Shown: positions 17,318-26,738, counted from the first letter of the stretch. The stretch: DNA of 64,000 nucleotides from Pseudoalteromonas luteoviolacea H33-S (GCF_001625695.1 NZ_AUXY01000122.1:186001-250000), one strand, 5' to 3'. The notes: generated from the sequence alone by a model not told the origin. Made by a program: numbers and translations.

Positions 17318-18670
17318 ATGAAATTAAAATTAACTTTATTATCCGCAGCGCTTTTTTCTTCAAGCTTACTTTTAGCACCACAAAGTGCAGAAGCAAGGCT
17401 ACCCGTTGCGGTTGATGGTCAACAACTCCCCACACTGGCTCCAATGTTAGAACGCGTAACCCCGGGGGTCGTGAGCATTCAAGTTTCTGGCGCTAAAGAA
17501 GTGCGCCGCCGTGTTGACCCATTTGATTTTTTCTTTGGCAATCCCCCACCACGTACTCAAAAACGCCCTTTCAGTGGGTTAGGTTCAGGGGTGATCATTG
17601 ATGCCGATGAAGGCTATGTGGTCACAAATAACCATGTAATAGATGAAGCTGACAATATCCTTGTCACACTAGAAGATGGTAGAGAGTTTAAAGCAAAGCT
17701 GATCGGTGCTGATAAAGAGTCTGACATTGCATTATTACAAATCGACAATGACAACCTCACAGAAGTGAAACTCGCCAATTCTGATAAATTACGTGTTGGT
17801 GATTTCTCTGTTGCCATAGGCAACCCATTTGGCTTAAGTCATACCGTCACCTCTGGCATTGTCAGCGCGCTGGGGCGTAGTGGTTTAAATATCGAAGGCT
17901 ACGAAGACTTTATTCAAACAGATGCGGCCATCAACCAAGGTAATTCAGGTGGCGCGCTGGTCAACTTAAAAGGTGAACTGATTGGCATCAATACGGCCAT
18001 TTTGGGAGCGTCTGGCGGTAATGTTGGGATCGGCTTCGCTATCCCGTCCAATATGATGAAGAACCTCGTTGATCAAATTATTGAGTACGGGCAAGTAAGG
18101 CGTGGTTCTCTTGGCGTCGTTGGCCGTACACTTAACGCTGGACTCGCTGAGGCACAGGGCTTTGATGTTAAGCAAGGTGTGTTTATCCAAGAGGTGACTA
18201 AAGACTCAGCGGCAGCAAAGGCAGGCGTAAAGGCGAACGATGTTATCATCAGTATTGATGGCGACAATGTGGAAAGCATTGACGAATTACGAGGGAAAAT
18301 TGCGACGCTCGGTGAAGGACGAGAAATTGAAGTCGGCATTTACCGTGATGGTAAAAAGCGTACCCTTGATGTAAAGCTGCAAGGTCAAAACGAGCGACAA
18401 GCACAAGCTGACCGTATTCACCCAAGCTTGCAAGGCGCCGTACTTGAAAGTAACGAGCGAAACGGTAATCAAGGTATCGTGGTCGTCAGCGTAGAAGAGC
18501 GCTCACCTGCAGCCCGTGTCGGACTGCAAGAAGGTGATGTGATCATGCAGGTGAATCGCCAACGCGTCACCACAGTACGTGATATGAAGCGACTAATCGA
18601 CGACATTCAAGGTAATATAGTGCTAGGTATTAAACGAGGCAGAGATTCTGTTTTCTATTTAATTCAATAA
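17318..18670 (+). CDS. degQ: Periplasmic serine protease/chaperone DegQ (HtrA family)
   Basis: DegQ/DegP proteins degrade or refold damaged proteins in the periplasm. A signal peptide ends in SAEA (about residue 26). The trypsin-like triad is visible: His in TNNHVID (near 106), Asp in ESDIALL (near 136) and Ser in QGNSGGAL (near 210). Two PDZ domains follow, near 260-350 and 365-450. At 450 residues it is shorter than DegP and lacks a long Q-linker, which favours DegQ. It is upstream of degS, as in E. coli, and has its own terminator. Confidence 0.95.
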   Translation: MKLKLTLLSAALFSSSLLLAPQSAEARLPVAVDGQQLPTLAPMLERVTPGVVSIQVSGAKEVRRRVDPFDFFFGNPPPRTQKRPFSGLGSGVIIDADEGYVVTNNHVIDEADNILVTLEDGREFKAKLIGADKESDIALLQIDNDNLTEVKLANSDKLRVGDFSVAIGNPFGLSHTVTSGIVSALGRSGLNIEGYEDFIQTDAAINQGNSGGALVNLKGELIGINTAILGASGGNVGIGFAIPSNMMKNLVDQIIEYGQVRRGSLGVVGRTLNAGLAEAQGFDVKQGVFIQEVTKDSAAAKAGVKANDVIISIDGDNVESIDELRGKIATLGEGREIEVGIYRDGKKRTLDVKLQGQNERQAQADRIHPSLQGAVLESNERNGNQGIVVVSVEERSPAARVGLQEGDVIMQVNRQRVTTVRDMKRLIDDIQGNIVLGIKRGRDSVFYLIQ

Positions 18671-18696
18671 ATAACACAAAAAAAGCCTCAGAATTA

Positions 18697-18726
18697 CGCA
18701 GCGGCTCTTGCCGCTGCGTTGTTTTG
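18697..18726 (+). terminator. Terminator of degQ
   Basis: CGCAGCGG pairs with CCGCTGCG around CTCTTG and is followed by TTGTTTT, about 30 bases after the degQ stop. degS is therefore probably transcribed mainly from its own promoter. Confidence 0.85.
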
Positions 18727-18773
18727 TGTCATCATAGATTTATCGCAAAATAAACTATGTATAATAATAAACC

Positions 18774-19847
18774 GTGTTGCAATTTATTAGATTTATCCTT
18801 GCCCCAGTCTTGATTGGGCTTGGTATCGCGTTTTTAATTCTCTGGTTAAAGCCAGAATTAAAAGAAAGAGCTGCCAACCTCAATGTACCTTATACGGTAG
18901 AGCAAATGAGCTTTGCCAATGGCGTTAGTCGCGCAGCACCTGCCGTGGTCACTATTTTTTCCGAAAGCTTTAGCTCCGTCCCCCGCTTTAAAAGGCAAAA
19001 TCGCATCCAAGAGCTCGGCTCAGGCGTGATTATGAGTACGGATGGCTATATTTTAACGAACTACCATGTCATTAACAGCGCAGACCAAATTATCGTGTTA
19101 TTACCTGACGGTAGACAATATTACGGCATACTTATCGGCTTTGATACCATTACGGATCTTGCAGTTATTAAAGTGGAAGACAACCACCTCCCAGTCATCC
19201 CCATGGATGATAACCTATTGCCGCGTATCGGTGATGTTGTACTCGCTATTGGCAACCCACTTAACTTGGGGCAAACCATTACCCAAGGGATCATCAGTGC
19301 AACCGGAAAGCAAGCGCTGACTGAGAGCCAATACAACAGCTTATTGCAAACTGATGCCGCTGTGAATGTGGGTAATTCAGGCGGTGCATTGGTCAATTCA
19401 AATGGTACCTTAGTGGGGATCACGTCAGCACAATTTACCACCCGCTATAATATCGATATTGAGGGGATCTCTTTTGCTGTTCCTTATCGATTAGCCAAAG
19501 ATGTAATGACTAAAATCATAGAAGATGGCCGCGTCATTCGAGGCTACCTCGGTTTTAAAGGCACCGCGGTTGATAACAAAGGCCAAATAATCACAGACGT
19601 GTACACCCCCATAATGGGACTTCGCATCAGAGACTTAGACCCACTTGGTCCTGCTTGGCAAGTAGGCATGAAAGACGGGGATATAGTCACTAAAGTGGCA
19701 GGTAAAGCCATAACTAACCCACAGCAAACGCTTCGCACCATAGGTAATACAGAACCTGGTACAGTATTGGAGTTTGAAGTAAACCGAAATGGACAGCGCT
19801 TATCATTTATGGTCGAAGTCATGGAATTAGAGACCCCTATTTACTAG
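18774..19847 (+). CDS. degS: Sigma-E stress sensor protease DegS
   Basis: DegS is an inner-membrane-anchored protease that cleaves RseA when misfolded porins bind its PDZ domain, which releases sigma-E. A single N-terminal membrane helix (residues 3-24) replaces the cleavable signal of DegQ. The triad appears in TNYHVI, ITDLAVI and VGNSGGAL, and one PDZ domain follows at about 255-350. At 357 residues it matches the E. coli protein. Translation starts at GTG with no clear ribosome site; this start gives the expected short cytoplasmic segment before the helix. Confidence 0.95.
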   Translation: MLQFIRFILAPVLIGLGIAFLILWLKPELKERAANLNVPYTVEQMSFANGVSRAAPAVVTIFSESFSSVPRFKRQNRIQELGSGVIMSTDGYILTNYHVINSADQIIVLLPDGRQYYGILIGFDTITDLAVIKVEDNHLPVIPMDDNLLPRIGDVVLAIGNPLNLGQTITQGIISATGKQALTESQYNSLLQTDAAVNVGNSGGALVNSNGTLVGITSAQFTTRYNIDIEGISFAVPYRLAKDVMTKIIEDGRVIRGYLGFKGTAVDNKGQIITDVYTPIMGLRIRDLDPLGPAWQVGMKDGDIVTKVAGKAITNPQQTLRTIGNTEPGTVLEFEVNRNGQRLSFMVEVMELETPIY

Positions 19848-19860
19848 GCCTCTTTTAAAT

Positions 19861-19888
19861 AAAAAAGCGAGCTAAGCTCGCTTTTTTT
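19861..19888. terminator. Bidirectional terminator between degS and murA
   Basis: AAAAAAGCGAGC-taa-GCTCGCTTTTTTT lies between two convergent genes and just touches the murA stop. Confidence 0.9.
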
Positions 19889-21152
19889 AATTGTGTTTTC
19901 TGCGAATGTTCGCACCCAGTCGACTGAGCTTATCTTCTATTTTTTGATAACCTCTATCCACATGGTAAATACGGTCCACCACAGTTTCACCTTCGGCAAT
20001 AATCCCCGTTAAGATCAAACTTGCCGAAGCACGAAGATCTGTCGCCATTACCTGAGCACCAGATAGGCGCAGAGTCTCATCACAGATCGCTGTGTTGCCT
20101 TCCAAACGAATATTTGCGCCCATTCGCTGTAACTCTGGCACATGCATAAAGCGATTTTCAAATATAGTCTCTGTGATAGTCGCGCTGCCATTGGCAACAA
20201 CGTTAAGCGCTGTAAACTGCGCTTGCATATCAGTTGGAAAACCAGGATGAGGCATGGTCTTGATATTAACCGCCTTTAAATCTCGGTTTTTCATGCTGAC
20301 GAATATGCTGTCGTCATTCACTTCAACAGCGACATTGGCTTGACGAAGCTTTTCAAGCACAGGCTCCAAACTCGTATGATCTGTGTTACGACACAATACT
20401 TCACCTTTGCTCATTGCTGCAGCCACCAAAAAAGTGCCTGTTTCAATACGATCCGGAAGAATTTTATGCTCACAACCGTTTAGCTTCTCAACACCTTGCA
20501 CTTCAATACGACTAGAGCCCGCCCCTTGAATATTCGCACCCATCGCCGTTAAACACTCAGCAAGGTTGATAATTTCAGGTTCGCGCGCGGCATTTTCTAA
20601 TACCGTAGTCCCCTCTGCGAGCGTTGCAGCCATAAGTAGGTTTTCTGTTGCACCAACTGACACAGTTTCCATGAAAATTTCTGCGCCCTGCAAACGCTTA
20701 CCTTGAGGTGTCTGCGCATTGATATAGCCATTTTCAACTGTAATTTGAGCGCCCATTTTCTCAAGGCCCGAGATGTGTAAATCCACCGGTCTTGCGCCAA
20801 TTGCACATCCACCTGGCAAAGATACTTGTGCCTGACCAAAGCGAGCAAGCAGAGGTCCTAGTGCGAGTACAGACGCGCGCATTTGCTTCACAAGCTCATA
20901 GGGTGCCAGCACTTTATCAACACAGCGACCATCTACTTCAAGTAAGTCGCCGCGCCATGTTACCTCAGCACCGAGTGTGCGTAGTAAAGCTTCAGTGGTA
21001 ACAATATCGCGTAATTGAGGCACATTGCTGAAAATGCTTTTGCCATCAGCAAGCAATGCTGCAAATAAGATAGGTAGAGCCGCATTTTTGGCTCCAGAGA
21101 TAGTGACTTCACCGTTTAAAGTGGTGCCACCTTGGATAACAAACTGATCCAT
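19887..21152 (-). CDS. murA: UDP-N-acetylglucosamine 1-carboxyvinyltransferase MurA
   Basis: MurA transfers enolpyruvate from PEP to UDP-GlcNAc, the first committed step of peptidoglycan synthesis, in the cytoplasm. The catalytic cysteine is present (Cys116 in PGGCAIGARP), so the usual fosfomycin target residue is retained. The Lys22-Asn23 pair of SGAKNAALP is also present. The length of 421 residues is typical (E. coli 419). It is the last gene of the mla-ibaG-murA run, 12 bases after ibaG. Confidence 0.98.
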   Translation of the reverse strand: MDQFVIQGGTTLNGEVTISGAKNAALPILFAALLADGKSIFSNVPQLRDIVTTEALLRTLGAEVTWRGDLLEVDGRCVDKVLAPYELVKQMRASVLALGPLLARFGQAQVSLPGGCAIGARPVDLHISGLEKMGAQITVENGYINAQTPQGKRLQGAEIFMETVSVGATENLLMAATLAEGTTVLENAAREPEIINLAECLTAMGANIQGAGSSRIEVQGVEKLNGCEHKILPDRIETGTFLVAAAMSKGEVLCRNTDHTSLEPVLEKLRQANVAVEVNDDSIFVSMKNRDLKAVNIKTMPHPGFPTDMQAQFTALNVVANGSATITETIFENRFMHVPELQRMGANIRLEGNTAICDETLRLSGAQVMATDLRASASLILTGIIAEGETVVDRIYHVDRGYQKIEDKLSRLGANIRRKHN

Positions 21153-21164
21153 TGTGGCTCCTAA

Positions 21165-21422
21165 TTATTGTGGCAAGATAAACTTTTGCTCGCGTTGCCA
21201 CTCGGTAGGTGTGAAAGCTTTAATGCTTACAGCATGGATTGTCCCGTCTTTGATCACTTCCATTAATGGGCCGTACACCATTTGCTCTCTTTTTACGCGT
21301 CTTAGTCCATCAAAACACTCGCCAACAGCAATCACTTCATAGTGACTGCCATTTGCTTTTACTTTTACTTCTTCTAAGGTCAAAGTTTGCTGTAAAACAG
21401 TTTCGACTTGATTTGTTTCCAT
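21165..21422 (-). CDS. ibaG: BolA-family protein IbaG
   Basis: IbaG is a small BolA-like protein that binds monothiol glutaredoxin through an iron-sulfur cluster. The conserved core GSHYEVIAVGECFDGLRRVKR and HAVSIKAFTPTEW is complete. I chose the ATG at 21422 (85 residues), which aligns METNQVETVL with the E. coli start; a GTG nine bases upstream is possible. It begins five bases after the mlaB stop, in the same place as in E. coli. Confidence 0.93.
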   Translation of the reverse strand: METNQVETVLQQTLTLEEVKVKANGSHYEVIAVGECFDGLRRVKREQMVYGPLMEVIKDGTIHAVSIKAFTPTEWQREQKFILPQ

Positions 21423-21427
21423 CGGAC

Positions 21428-21721
21428 TCACTCAAATAAGGTTGTGACCTGCCCCAATTCCATCAAATTTTGCAATTGCTCAGGTCTATTCTGCAACTCA
21501 AGGCGCACGCCTTGTCGTTTTAATTTGCCTAAAGAGTGAATTAACCAAGCTAAGCCCGCGGTGTCAACCCTTGAGACCTCACAAAGGTCAAAATACAGCA
21601 CTGACTGCGCATTTTCTAACAATTGGTTAAGAAGTGATTCATTTATTAAGGTGTCACGGGTCAATTCCCCTTTCACCGCCACCGTGTCATCAGCAACTTT
21701 GTTGAAGTGCAGATTAGGCAT
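21428..21721 (-). CDS. mlaB: MlaB, STAS-domain subunit of the phospholipid ABC transporter
   Basis: MlaB is the cytoplasmic STAS protein that stabilises the MlaF ATPase in the MlaFEDB complex. The 97-residue product has the STAS core VLYFDLCEVSRVDTAGLAWL, with the conserved D-T-A-G-L near residue 55. I chose the third ATG (MPNLHFNK) because GAGGGG lies 9 bases upstream, whereas the first ATG abuts it. The gene overlaps the mlaC end by eight bases, which suggests coupling. Confidence 0.92.
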   Translation of the reverse strand: MPNLHFNKVADDTVAVKGELTRDTLINESLLNQLLENAQSVLYFDLCEVSRVDTAGLAWLIHSLGKLKRQGVRLELQNRPEQLQNLMELGQVTTLFE

Positions 21722-22400
21722 TTCCATCATCCCCTCTGAACTGCACTGGCAGCTGGCTTTTCTTCTCTAACAGAGAAATAACATGCTCAATGCCTTGCTG
21801 ACGCAAAATACCGTGTAATTCACTTTGCTTAGCATCTAACAAACTGATCCCCTCAGCCATCATATCAAAAGCGCGCCACTCACCTTGCTTGTTTTGACGT
21901 ACTTTAAAGTCAATCTTAATGTCTGGTTTACCTGCTTCAACAATCTTGGTTCTCACAGTCGCGACATTAACATCTGCAAAAGGACGCGATGCTTCAAACT
22001 CCACTTTCTGGTCGGTATATTGGGTAAATACACCAGCATATGTCGCCACCAAATATGATTTAAATACCTCGATAAATGCGCGAATGTTTTTGACTGCTTG
22101 CGCCTTTTCTTGCTTATCTTTGATATTACGCACTTTTTGTATATAGCTGCCTAACACGCGATAAGCAGCATATTTATAATCAATATATGGCAGTAGCTCC
22201 TGCTCTACGATAACTCGTAAATGCTCTTTATCTTTTGCAATGATGCTCTGGTCTTTTGCCACGCGCTTAAACGTATTGTCCGCAACTTGTTGAACCATCT
22301 TATAAGGGTCTTTCAAATCAACCTGTGCGGCATTAGCAACTGCACTAAATAATGCCAGTGTTAACACACTGATAGCGATAACGAAATAATTCTTTAGCAT
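21714..22400 (-). CDS. mlaC: MlaC, periplasmic phospholipid carrier
   Basis: MlaC ferries phospholipid between the outer-membrane MlaA-porin complex and MlaD at the inner membrane. A signal peptide ends in AVANA (about residue 24). The rest is the single MlaC/Ttg2 domain, with RVLGSYIQKVR and the QGEWRAFDMMAEGISLL block near 165. At 228 residues it is slightly longer than the E. coli protein (211). It lies six bases after mlaD. Confidence 0.95.
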   Translation of the reverse strand: MLKNYFVIAISVLTLALFSAVANAAQVDLKDPYKMVQQVADNTFKRVAKDQSIIAKDKEHLRVIVEQELLPYIDYKYAAYRVLGSYIQKVRNIKDKQEKAQAVKNIRAFIEVFKSYLVATYAGVFTQYTDQKVEFEASRPFADVNVATVRTKIVEAGKPDIKIDFKVRQNKQGEWRAFDMMAEGISLLDAKQSELHGILRQQGIEHVISLLEKKSQLPVQFRGDDGNA

Positions 22401-22406
22401 GGTGAC

Positions 22407-22952
22407 TTACTCGCTGCTTTGATTAAATAGGAACTGGCCAATCAACTCTTCTAGTACCAGTGCAGATTTAGTATCTGTAATCGTGTCACCGTCTTTGAGC
22501 GCGAGACTCTCAACGCCAAATAAGTCATCTAAATCTACCTCATCTTGCGTAGATACTTCATTACCTAAACATGTTTGCTTGGCAGACTCAGACGCGATGA
22601 CAGGTGAAATACCTAAATATTGCTCACCTAAAATACCTGAAGTTAAGATGGCAACAGACGTTGTATCCGAAAACTGACATTCATACGTCTTATCAATGCT
22701 CATGCTCACTACTGGCACAAACTCTTGCGGATGAATGCGAATGCCATCGACGCGACCAATCACAACACCACCTACTTTGATTGGCGCACGAGTTTTCAAT
22801 GAGCCGATATTGTCAAATTTAGCGTCTAATTGATATGTTTCACCATTGCCGCTGATCCCCGCATTGGCTACTTTCATGGCTAACATCACAAATGCAGCGA
22901 CGCCTAGAGCGACAAATAAGCCAACCAAAATTTCTATTTTCCGTGTATTCAT
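22407..22952 (-). CDS. mlaD: MlaD, MCE-domain substrate-binding subunit
   Basis: MlaD forms a hexameric MCE ring in the periplasm on top of the MlaFE core and handles the phospholipid. One N-terminal membrane helix (about residues 7-28) is followed by a single MCE domain (about 39-118: YQLDAKFDNIGSLKTRAPIKVGGV) and a helical tail that forms the pore. The length, 181 residues, is typical. It sits 12 bases after mlaE. Confidence 0.96.
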   Translation of the reverse strand: MNTRKIEILVGLFVALGVAAFVMLAMKVANAGISGNGETYQLDAKFDNIGSLKTRAPIKVGGVVIGRVDGIRIHPQEFVPVVSMSIDKTYECQFSDTTSVAILTSGILGEQYLGISPVIASESAKQTCLGNEVSTQDEVDLDDLFGVESLALKDGDTITDTKSALVLEELIGQFLFNQSSE

Positions 22953-22964
22953 TTTTCCTAACCC

Positions 22965-23741
22965 TTAACTCGAAAACATCACTGCTGTTAGTACAAAGTC
23001 AAAACCTAAAACAGCCAATGAAGAATGCACAACGGTTTCCGTTGTTGCTTTGCTGATCCCCTCTGAGGTCGGGACACAATCATAACCTTTATACAGTGCT
23101 ATCCACGTCACAATTAACGCAAAAACAAAACTTTTGATCAGACCATTCATGATATCTTGCTGTAAAGAAACCTGAGATTGCATGATTGACCAGAAACTGC
23201 CAGAGTCGACTCCAAGCCAGTCAACGCCGACTAAATGCGCACCTAATATTGCCACTGCTGAAAATATCAGTGCAAGCAAAGGCATACTTATAAAACCCGC
23301 CCAAAAGCGAGGCGCAACAACACGTTTTAACGGATCAACCGCCATCATTTCTAAACTAGATAGCTGCTCTGTCGCTTTCATCAAGCCTATTTCGGCGGTT
23401 AGTGCACTTCCCGCTCGACCTGCAAATAAGAGCGCAGTCACCACGGGCCCCAATTCTCGCAATAAGCTCAAAGCAACGAGCGGGCCCAAGCTGTCTTCGG
23501 CGCCATAACCAACTAATACAGTGTAGCCTTGTAGTGCCAAAACCATACCGATGAACAACCCAGATACCATGATAATCAAAAGAGATTGATGACCAACCAT
23601 GTAAAGCTGCTTGATCAGCAATGGTGTTCCTTGACGGATATTGGGCATATTTAGCAATGCACCTAATAACATGCGCGTAGCTCGCCCGATTGATGCAAAG
23701 CGGTTGAGCGTTTTATGTCCTAGCTTTTGTAAAAAGTCCAC
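22965..23741 (-). CDS. mlaE: MlaE, permease of the phospholipid ABC transporter
   Basis: MlaE is the membrane permease of the MlaFEDB complex. The 258-residue protein has five or six hydrophobic segments and the conserved MlaE signatures RELGPVVTALLFAGRAGSALTAEIG near residue 90 and MMAVDPLKRVVAPRFWA near 130. It starts two bases after the mlaF stop. The complex preserves lipid asymmetry by removing misplaced phospholipid from the outer leaflet. Confidence 0.97.
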   Translation of the reverse strand: MDFLQKLGHKTLNRFASIGRATRMLLGALLNMPNIRQGTPLLIKQLYMVGHQSLLIIMVSGLFIGMVLALQGYTVLVGYGAEDSLGPLVALSLLRELGPVVTALLFAGRAGSALTAEIGLMKATEQLSSLEMMAVDPLKRVVAPRFWAGFISMPLLALIFSAVAILGAHLVGVDWLGVDSGSFWSIMQSQVSLQQDIMNGLIKSFVFALIVTWIALYKGYDCVPTSEGISKATTETVVHSSLAVLGFDFVLTAVMFSS

Positions 23742-23743
23742 GC

Positions 23744-24559
23744 TTACACGCCTCCATCCAATAATTCCTCATCGTAAGGTGCTGCATTGAAATGAAATGG
23801 TACTGGACCATCTGATAACCCCTGCAAAAACTGCTGCACAAGTGGCGAACTATGAGCCAACATTTGCTCAGGAGTACCACTGCCAATTACACCTTGCTCA
23901 GCGATAATGACCACGTGGTCAGCAATACTGAGCACTTCGGTGACATCGTGCGTAACAATCAAGGATGACAAACCTAACACTTCATTAAGTGACTTTATCA
24001 TCCTTACCAAAACCCCCATTGAAATAGGGTCTTGACCAGCAAACGGCTCATCATACATGATAAGTTCTGGGTCTAGAGCAATAGCTCGCGCTAAGGCAGC
24101 GCGTCTCGCCATACCACCAGATAACTCGGCAGGCATCAGATCTTTTGCGCCTCGAAGGCCTACAGCTTGTAGTTTCATTAAAACAATCAAACGAATGAGA
24201 TCTTCGCTTAATTGCGTATGTTCGCGCAGCGGGAAAGCAACATTGTCAAACACTGACATGTCAGTAAATAATGCACCGCTTTGAAACAACATACTCATTT
24301 GCTTTCGTGCTTGATATAACTCCGTTCGAGTCATGGCGGGCACACTTGAGCCCATAAATGTAATATCACCACTGTCTGGACGAAGTTGACCACCTATTAA
24401 GCGCAACATGGTGGTTTTACCAATCCCACTCGGCCCCATGATGGCTGTAATTTTACCCCTCGGCACTGAAAAGCTCATATTTTTATATATGACTCTTTCA
24501 CCGCGAGAAAAGGTTACATCCTTGACTTCAACGATTGACTGCGACAAGTCGCTCTCCAT
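23744..24559 (-). CDS. mlaF: MlaF, ATPase of the phospholipid ABC transporter
   Basis: MlaF powers the Mla phospholipid transporter. Walker A GPSGIGKTT is near residues 42-50, the Q-loop at MSMLFQSGAL, the ABC signature LSGGMARRAALARA near 145 and Walker B LIMYDEPFAG near 166. The length is 271 residues, with the C-terminal extension of about 25 residues that contacts a neighbouring subunit in known structures. It is the first gene of a seven-gene run and is divergent from yrbG. Confidence 0.97.
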   Translation of the reverse strand: MESDLSQSIVEVKDVTFSRGERVIYKNMSFSVPRGKITAIMGPSGIGKTTMLRLIGGQLRPDSGDITFMGSSVPAMTRTELYQARKQMSMLFQSGALFTDMSVFDNVAFPLREHTQLSEDLIRLIVLMKLQAVGLRGAKDLMPAELSGGMARRAALARAIALDPELIMYDEPFAGQDPISMGVLVRMIKSLNEVLGLSSLIVTHDVTEVLSIADHVVIIAEQGVIGSGTPEQMLAHSSPLVQQFLQGLSDGPVPFHFNAAPYDEELLDGGV

Positions 24560-24690
24560 ATATCGATTTCACCAATGGGTGAATAATACGTTTTTTTCAA
24601 CCAAGATGGAAAATGCAAATTGGTAAAATTTTGTAATAGGCATAGTTAAAAAAAGTTATTTGTCATCATTCTTGGTAATAGAATGTAATT

Positions 24691-24725
24691 TAATCGGGGA
24701 CAGACCCAGTAACTAGGTCAGATTA
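24691..24725 (+). repeat. REP-like imperfect palindrome upstream of yrbG
   Basis: TAATC at the left end pairs with GATTA at the right, and GACC pairs with GGTC inside. The left half contains GGGGACAGACC, a string I associate with REP elements near RAYT-type transposases in gammaproteobacteria. Only one copy is in this window, so the repeat status rests on memory. Confidence 0.35.
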
Positions 24726-24793
24726 TTTATACATTTGACAACGCATTTGGTAATATTTACCGCACTGTAATTTAGTTGCTCGGCATAGGTTTC

Positions 24794-25756
24794 ATGGTTT
24801 TATCTTTTGTCATTCTCATCTTAGGTTTTATTGCACTGGTTTGGAGCGCGGATAGGTTTGTGTTTGGCGCAGCCGCCTTGGCGAAAAACTTCGGCGTCCC
24901 CACTTTAATTGTCGGCCTAACGATTGTTGCTATGGGCTCTTCAGCTCCCGAAATGATGGTCGCAGCACAAGCTGCTTTATCAGATAAAACAGACACCGCC
25001 GTCGGTAATGCCGTTGGCTCCAATATTGCCAACATTTTACTTGTTTTAGGTATCACTGCTCTGCTTCGCCCCCTTGCTGTTGGTTCTGGCATTTTACGCC
25101 GAGAAATGCCACTGCTTATCATCGTGTCACTAGGCGCTTGGTATATCATCAGCGATAACTACTTTAGTGCTACTGAAGGCTTTGTTTTATTAGCTGGCTT
25201 TGCAAGTTTCATTCTTGGCCTGATTTATATCACCAAAAATAGCGGTAAAGACCAAGAAGATGACCCCCTCGTTTCAGAGGCATGTGACGAAGTACCAGAT
25301 AATGTCCCGACCAAAAATGCCCTGTTGTGGCTCGTTGTTGGCATGATAGTACTGCCTGTCAGTGCAGACTTATTGGTTGACTCTGCTGTCGATATTGCAA
25401 AATTCTTTGGTATGAGCGACTTATTAATTGGTTTGACAATCATTGCAATCGGCACCAGCTTACCTGAGCTTGCGGCCTGTGTAGCCGGCGTATTAAAAAA
25501 TGAAGATGACCTTGCTCTGGGTAACATCATAGGTTCCAATATTTTCAATATCCTCGCAGTATTATCAATCGCGGGCATATTAAACCCGGCTCAACTGGAT
25601 ATGAATATTTCCCAACGCGATATTTACGTCATGTTAGGTGCAACTGCTGCGCTCATTATCATGAGTGTTAACCTCAGAGGTAAACGACAAATTAACCGCG
25701 TTGAAGGCGGCGTACTGCTTGCCGCGTTTGTTGGCTACATGTATGCAATTATCTAG
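24794..25756 (+). CDS. yrbG: YrbG, CaCA-family sodium/calcium exchanger
   Basis: An inner-membrane cation/calcium exchanger of the CaCA family. It has about ten membrane helices in two inverted halves, with both alpha repeats: GLTIVAMGSSAPEMMV plus GNAVGSNIAN in the first half and GLTIIAIGTSLPELA plus GNIIGSNIFN in the second. The ATG at 24794 (320 residues) aligns with the E. coli start and has AGG five bases upstream; a TTG 18 bases earlier is less likely. The physiological role is unclear even in E. coli. It heads the kds/lpt run. Confidence 0.93.
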   Translation: MVLSFVILILGFIALVWSADRFVFGAAALAKNFGVPTLIVGLTIVAMGSSAPEMMVAAQAALSDKTDTAVGNAVGSNIANILLVLGITALLRPLAVGSGILRREMPLLIIVSLGAWYIISDNYFSATEGFVLLAGFASFILGLIYITKNSGKDQEDDPLVSEACDEVPDNVPTKNALLWLVVGMIVLPVSADLLVDSAVDIAKFFGMSDLLIGLTIIAIGTSLPELAACVAGVLKNEDDLALGNIIGSNIFNILAVLSIAGILNPAQLDMNISQRDIYVMLGATAALIIMSVNLRGKRQINRVEGGVLLAAFVGYMYAII

Positions 25757-25764
25757 GAGTAAGT

Positions 25765-26736
25765 ATGGATAAACACGTATTTATTGAGTCCGCAAAACGC
25801 GTACTAGATATTGAGCAACAAGCGATTAGCGAGCTCAATCAGTATATAGACAACAGTTTTATCTCAGCTTGTGAGCTGATGCTTAATTGCACTGGCCGTG
25901 TGATTGTCATCGGTATGGGAAAATCAGGTCACATTGGCAACAAAGTTGCTGCGACCCTAGCCAGTACAGGCACTCCTTCTTTCTTTGTTCACCCAGGTGA
26001 AGCGAGCCACGGGGATTTAGGTATGATCACCGCTGAAGACGTCGTTTTGCTTATTTCCAATTCAGGTGAAACTGGAGAAGTTGTCGGCATTATTCCTGTC
26101 ATAAAAAGAATTGGCGCACGCGTGATCAGCATGACTGGCAACGCAAACTCCACAATGGCACAGCAAGCAGATATTCACCTGTGTATTAAAGTTTCAAAAG
26201 AAGCCTGCCCACTCGGTCTAGCCCCTACAGCTAGTACCACCGCGACGCTGGTAATGGGAGATGCATTGGCGGTTGCTTTACTTGAAGCAAGAGGCTTTAC
26301 CGCGGATGATTTTGCACTCTCTCATCCAGGTGGCAGCTTAGGTAAAAGACTATTATTAACGCTACAAGACATCATGCATAGCGGCAGTGATGTGCCAATG
26401 ACTCCGCTGGGGAGCTCTATCAAAGATGCATTATTTGACATGTCAGCTAAAGGCCTAGGCATGACTGCTATCGTAAATGAGCAAAAGCAGCTATGCGGTA
26501 TATTTACTGATGGCGATTTGCGCCGTGTTATCGAACAAAAAGCCGATTTGCATAATGATACTATTGATTCAGTGATGACTATTTGTTGTACTACGGCATC
26601 GCCTGATATGCTGGCTGCTGAAGCCCTTAATATCATGGAAAAAAAGCGCATTAATGGCCTAATCGTCATTGATGAAAATAAACACCCTATCGGGGCACTC
26701 AATACTCAAGATTTACTGCGAGCAGGAGTACTATAA
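25765..26736 (+). CDS. kdsD: Arabinose 5-phosphate isomerase KdsD
   Basis: KdsD interconverts ribulose 5-phosphate and arabinose 5-phosphate, the first step toward Kdo of lipopolysaccharide. An N-terminal SIS domain (GMGKSGHIGNK near residue 50, SNSGETGE near 100) is followed by two CBS domains near 205-320. The length of 323 residues is close to E. coli (328). It starts nine bases after yrbG and stops two bases before kdsC. Confidence 0.97.
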   Translation: MDKHVFIESAKRVLDIEQQAISELNQYIDNSFISACELMLNCTGRVIVIGMGKSGHIGNKVAATLASTGTPSFFVHPGEASHGDLGMITAEDVVLLISNSGETGEVVGIIPVIKRIGARVISMTGNANSTMAQQADIHLCIKVSKEACPLGLAPTASTTATLVMGDALAVALLEARGFTADDFALSHPGGSLGKRLLLTLQDIMHSGSDVPMTPLGSSIKDALFDMSAKGLGMTAIVNEQKQLCGIFTDGDLRRVIEQKADLHNDTIDSVMTICCTTASPDMLAAEALNIMEKKRINGLIVIDENKHPIGALNTQDLLRAGVL

Positions 26737-26738
26737 AC

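Noticed and set aside
24734..24751. TTGACA followed by TATTTA upstream of yrbG as a promoter
   Set aside because: The spacer is 13 bases, too short for sigma-70, so I did not annotate it.
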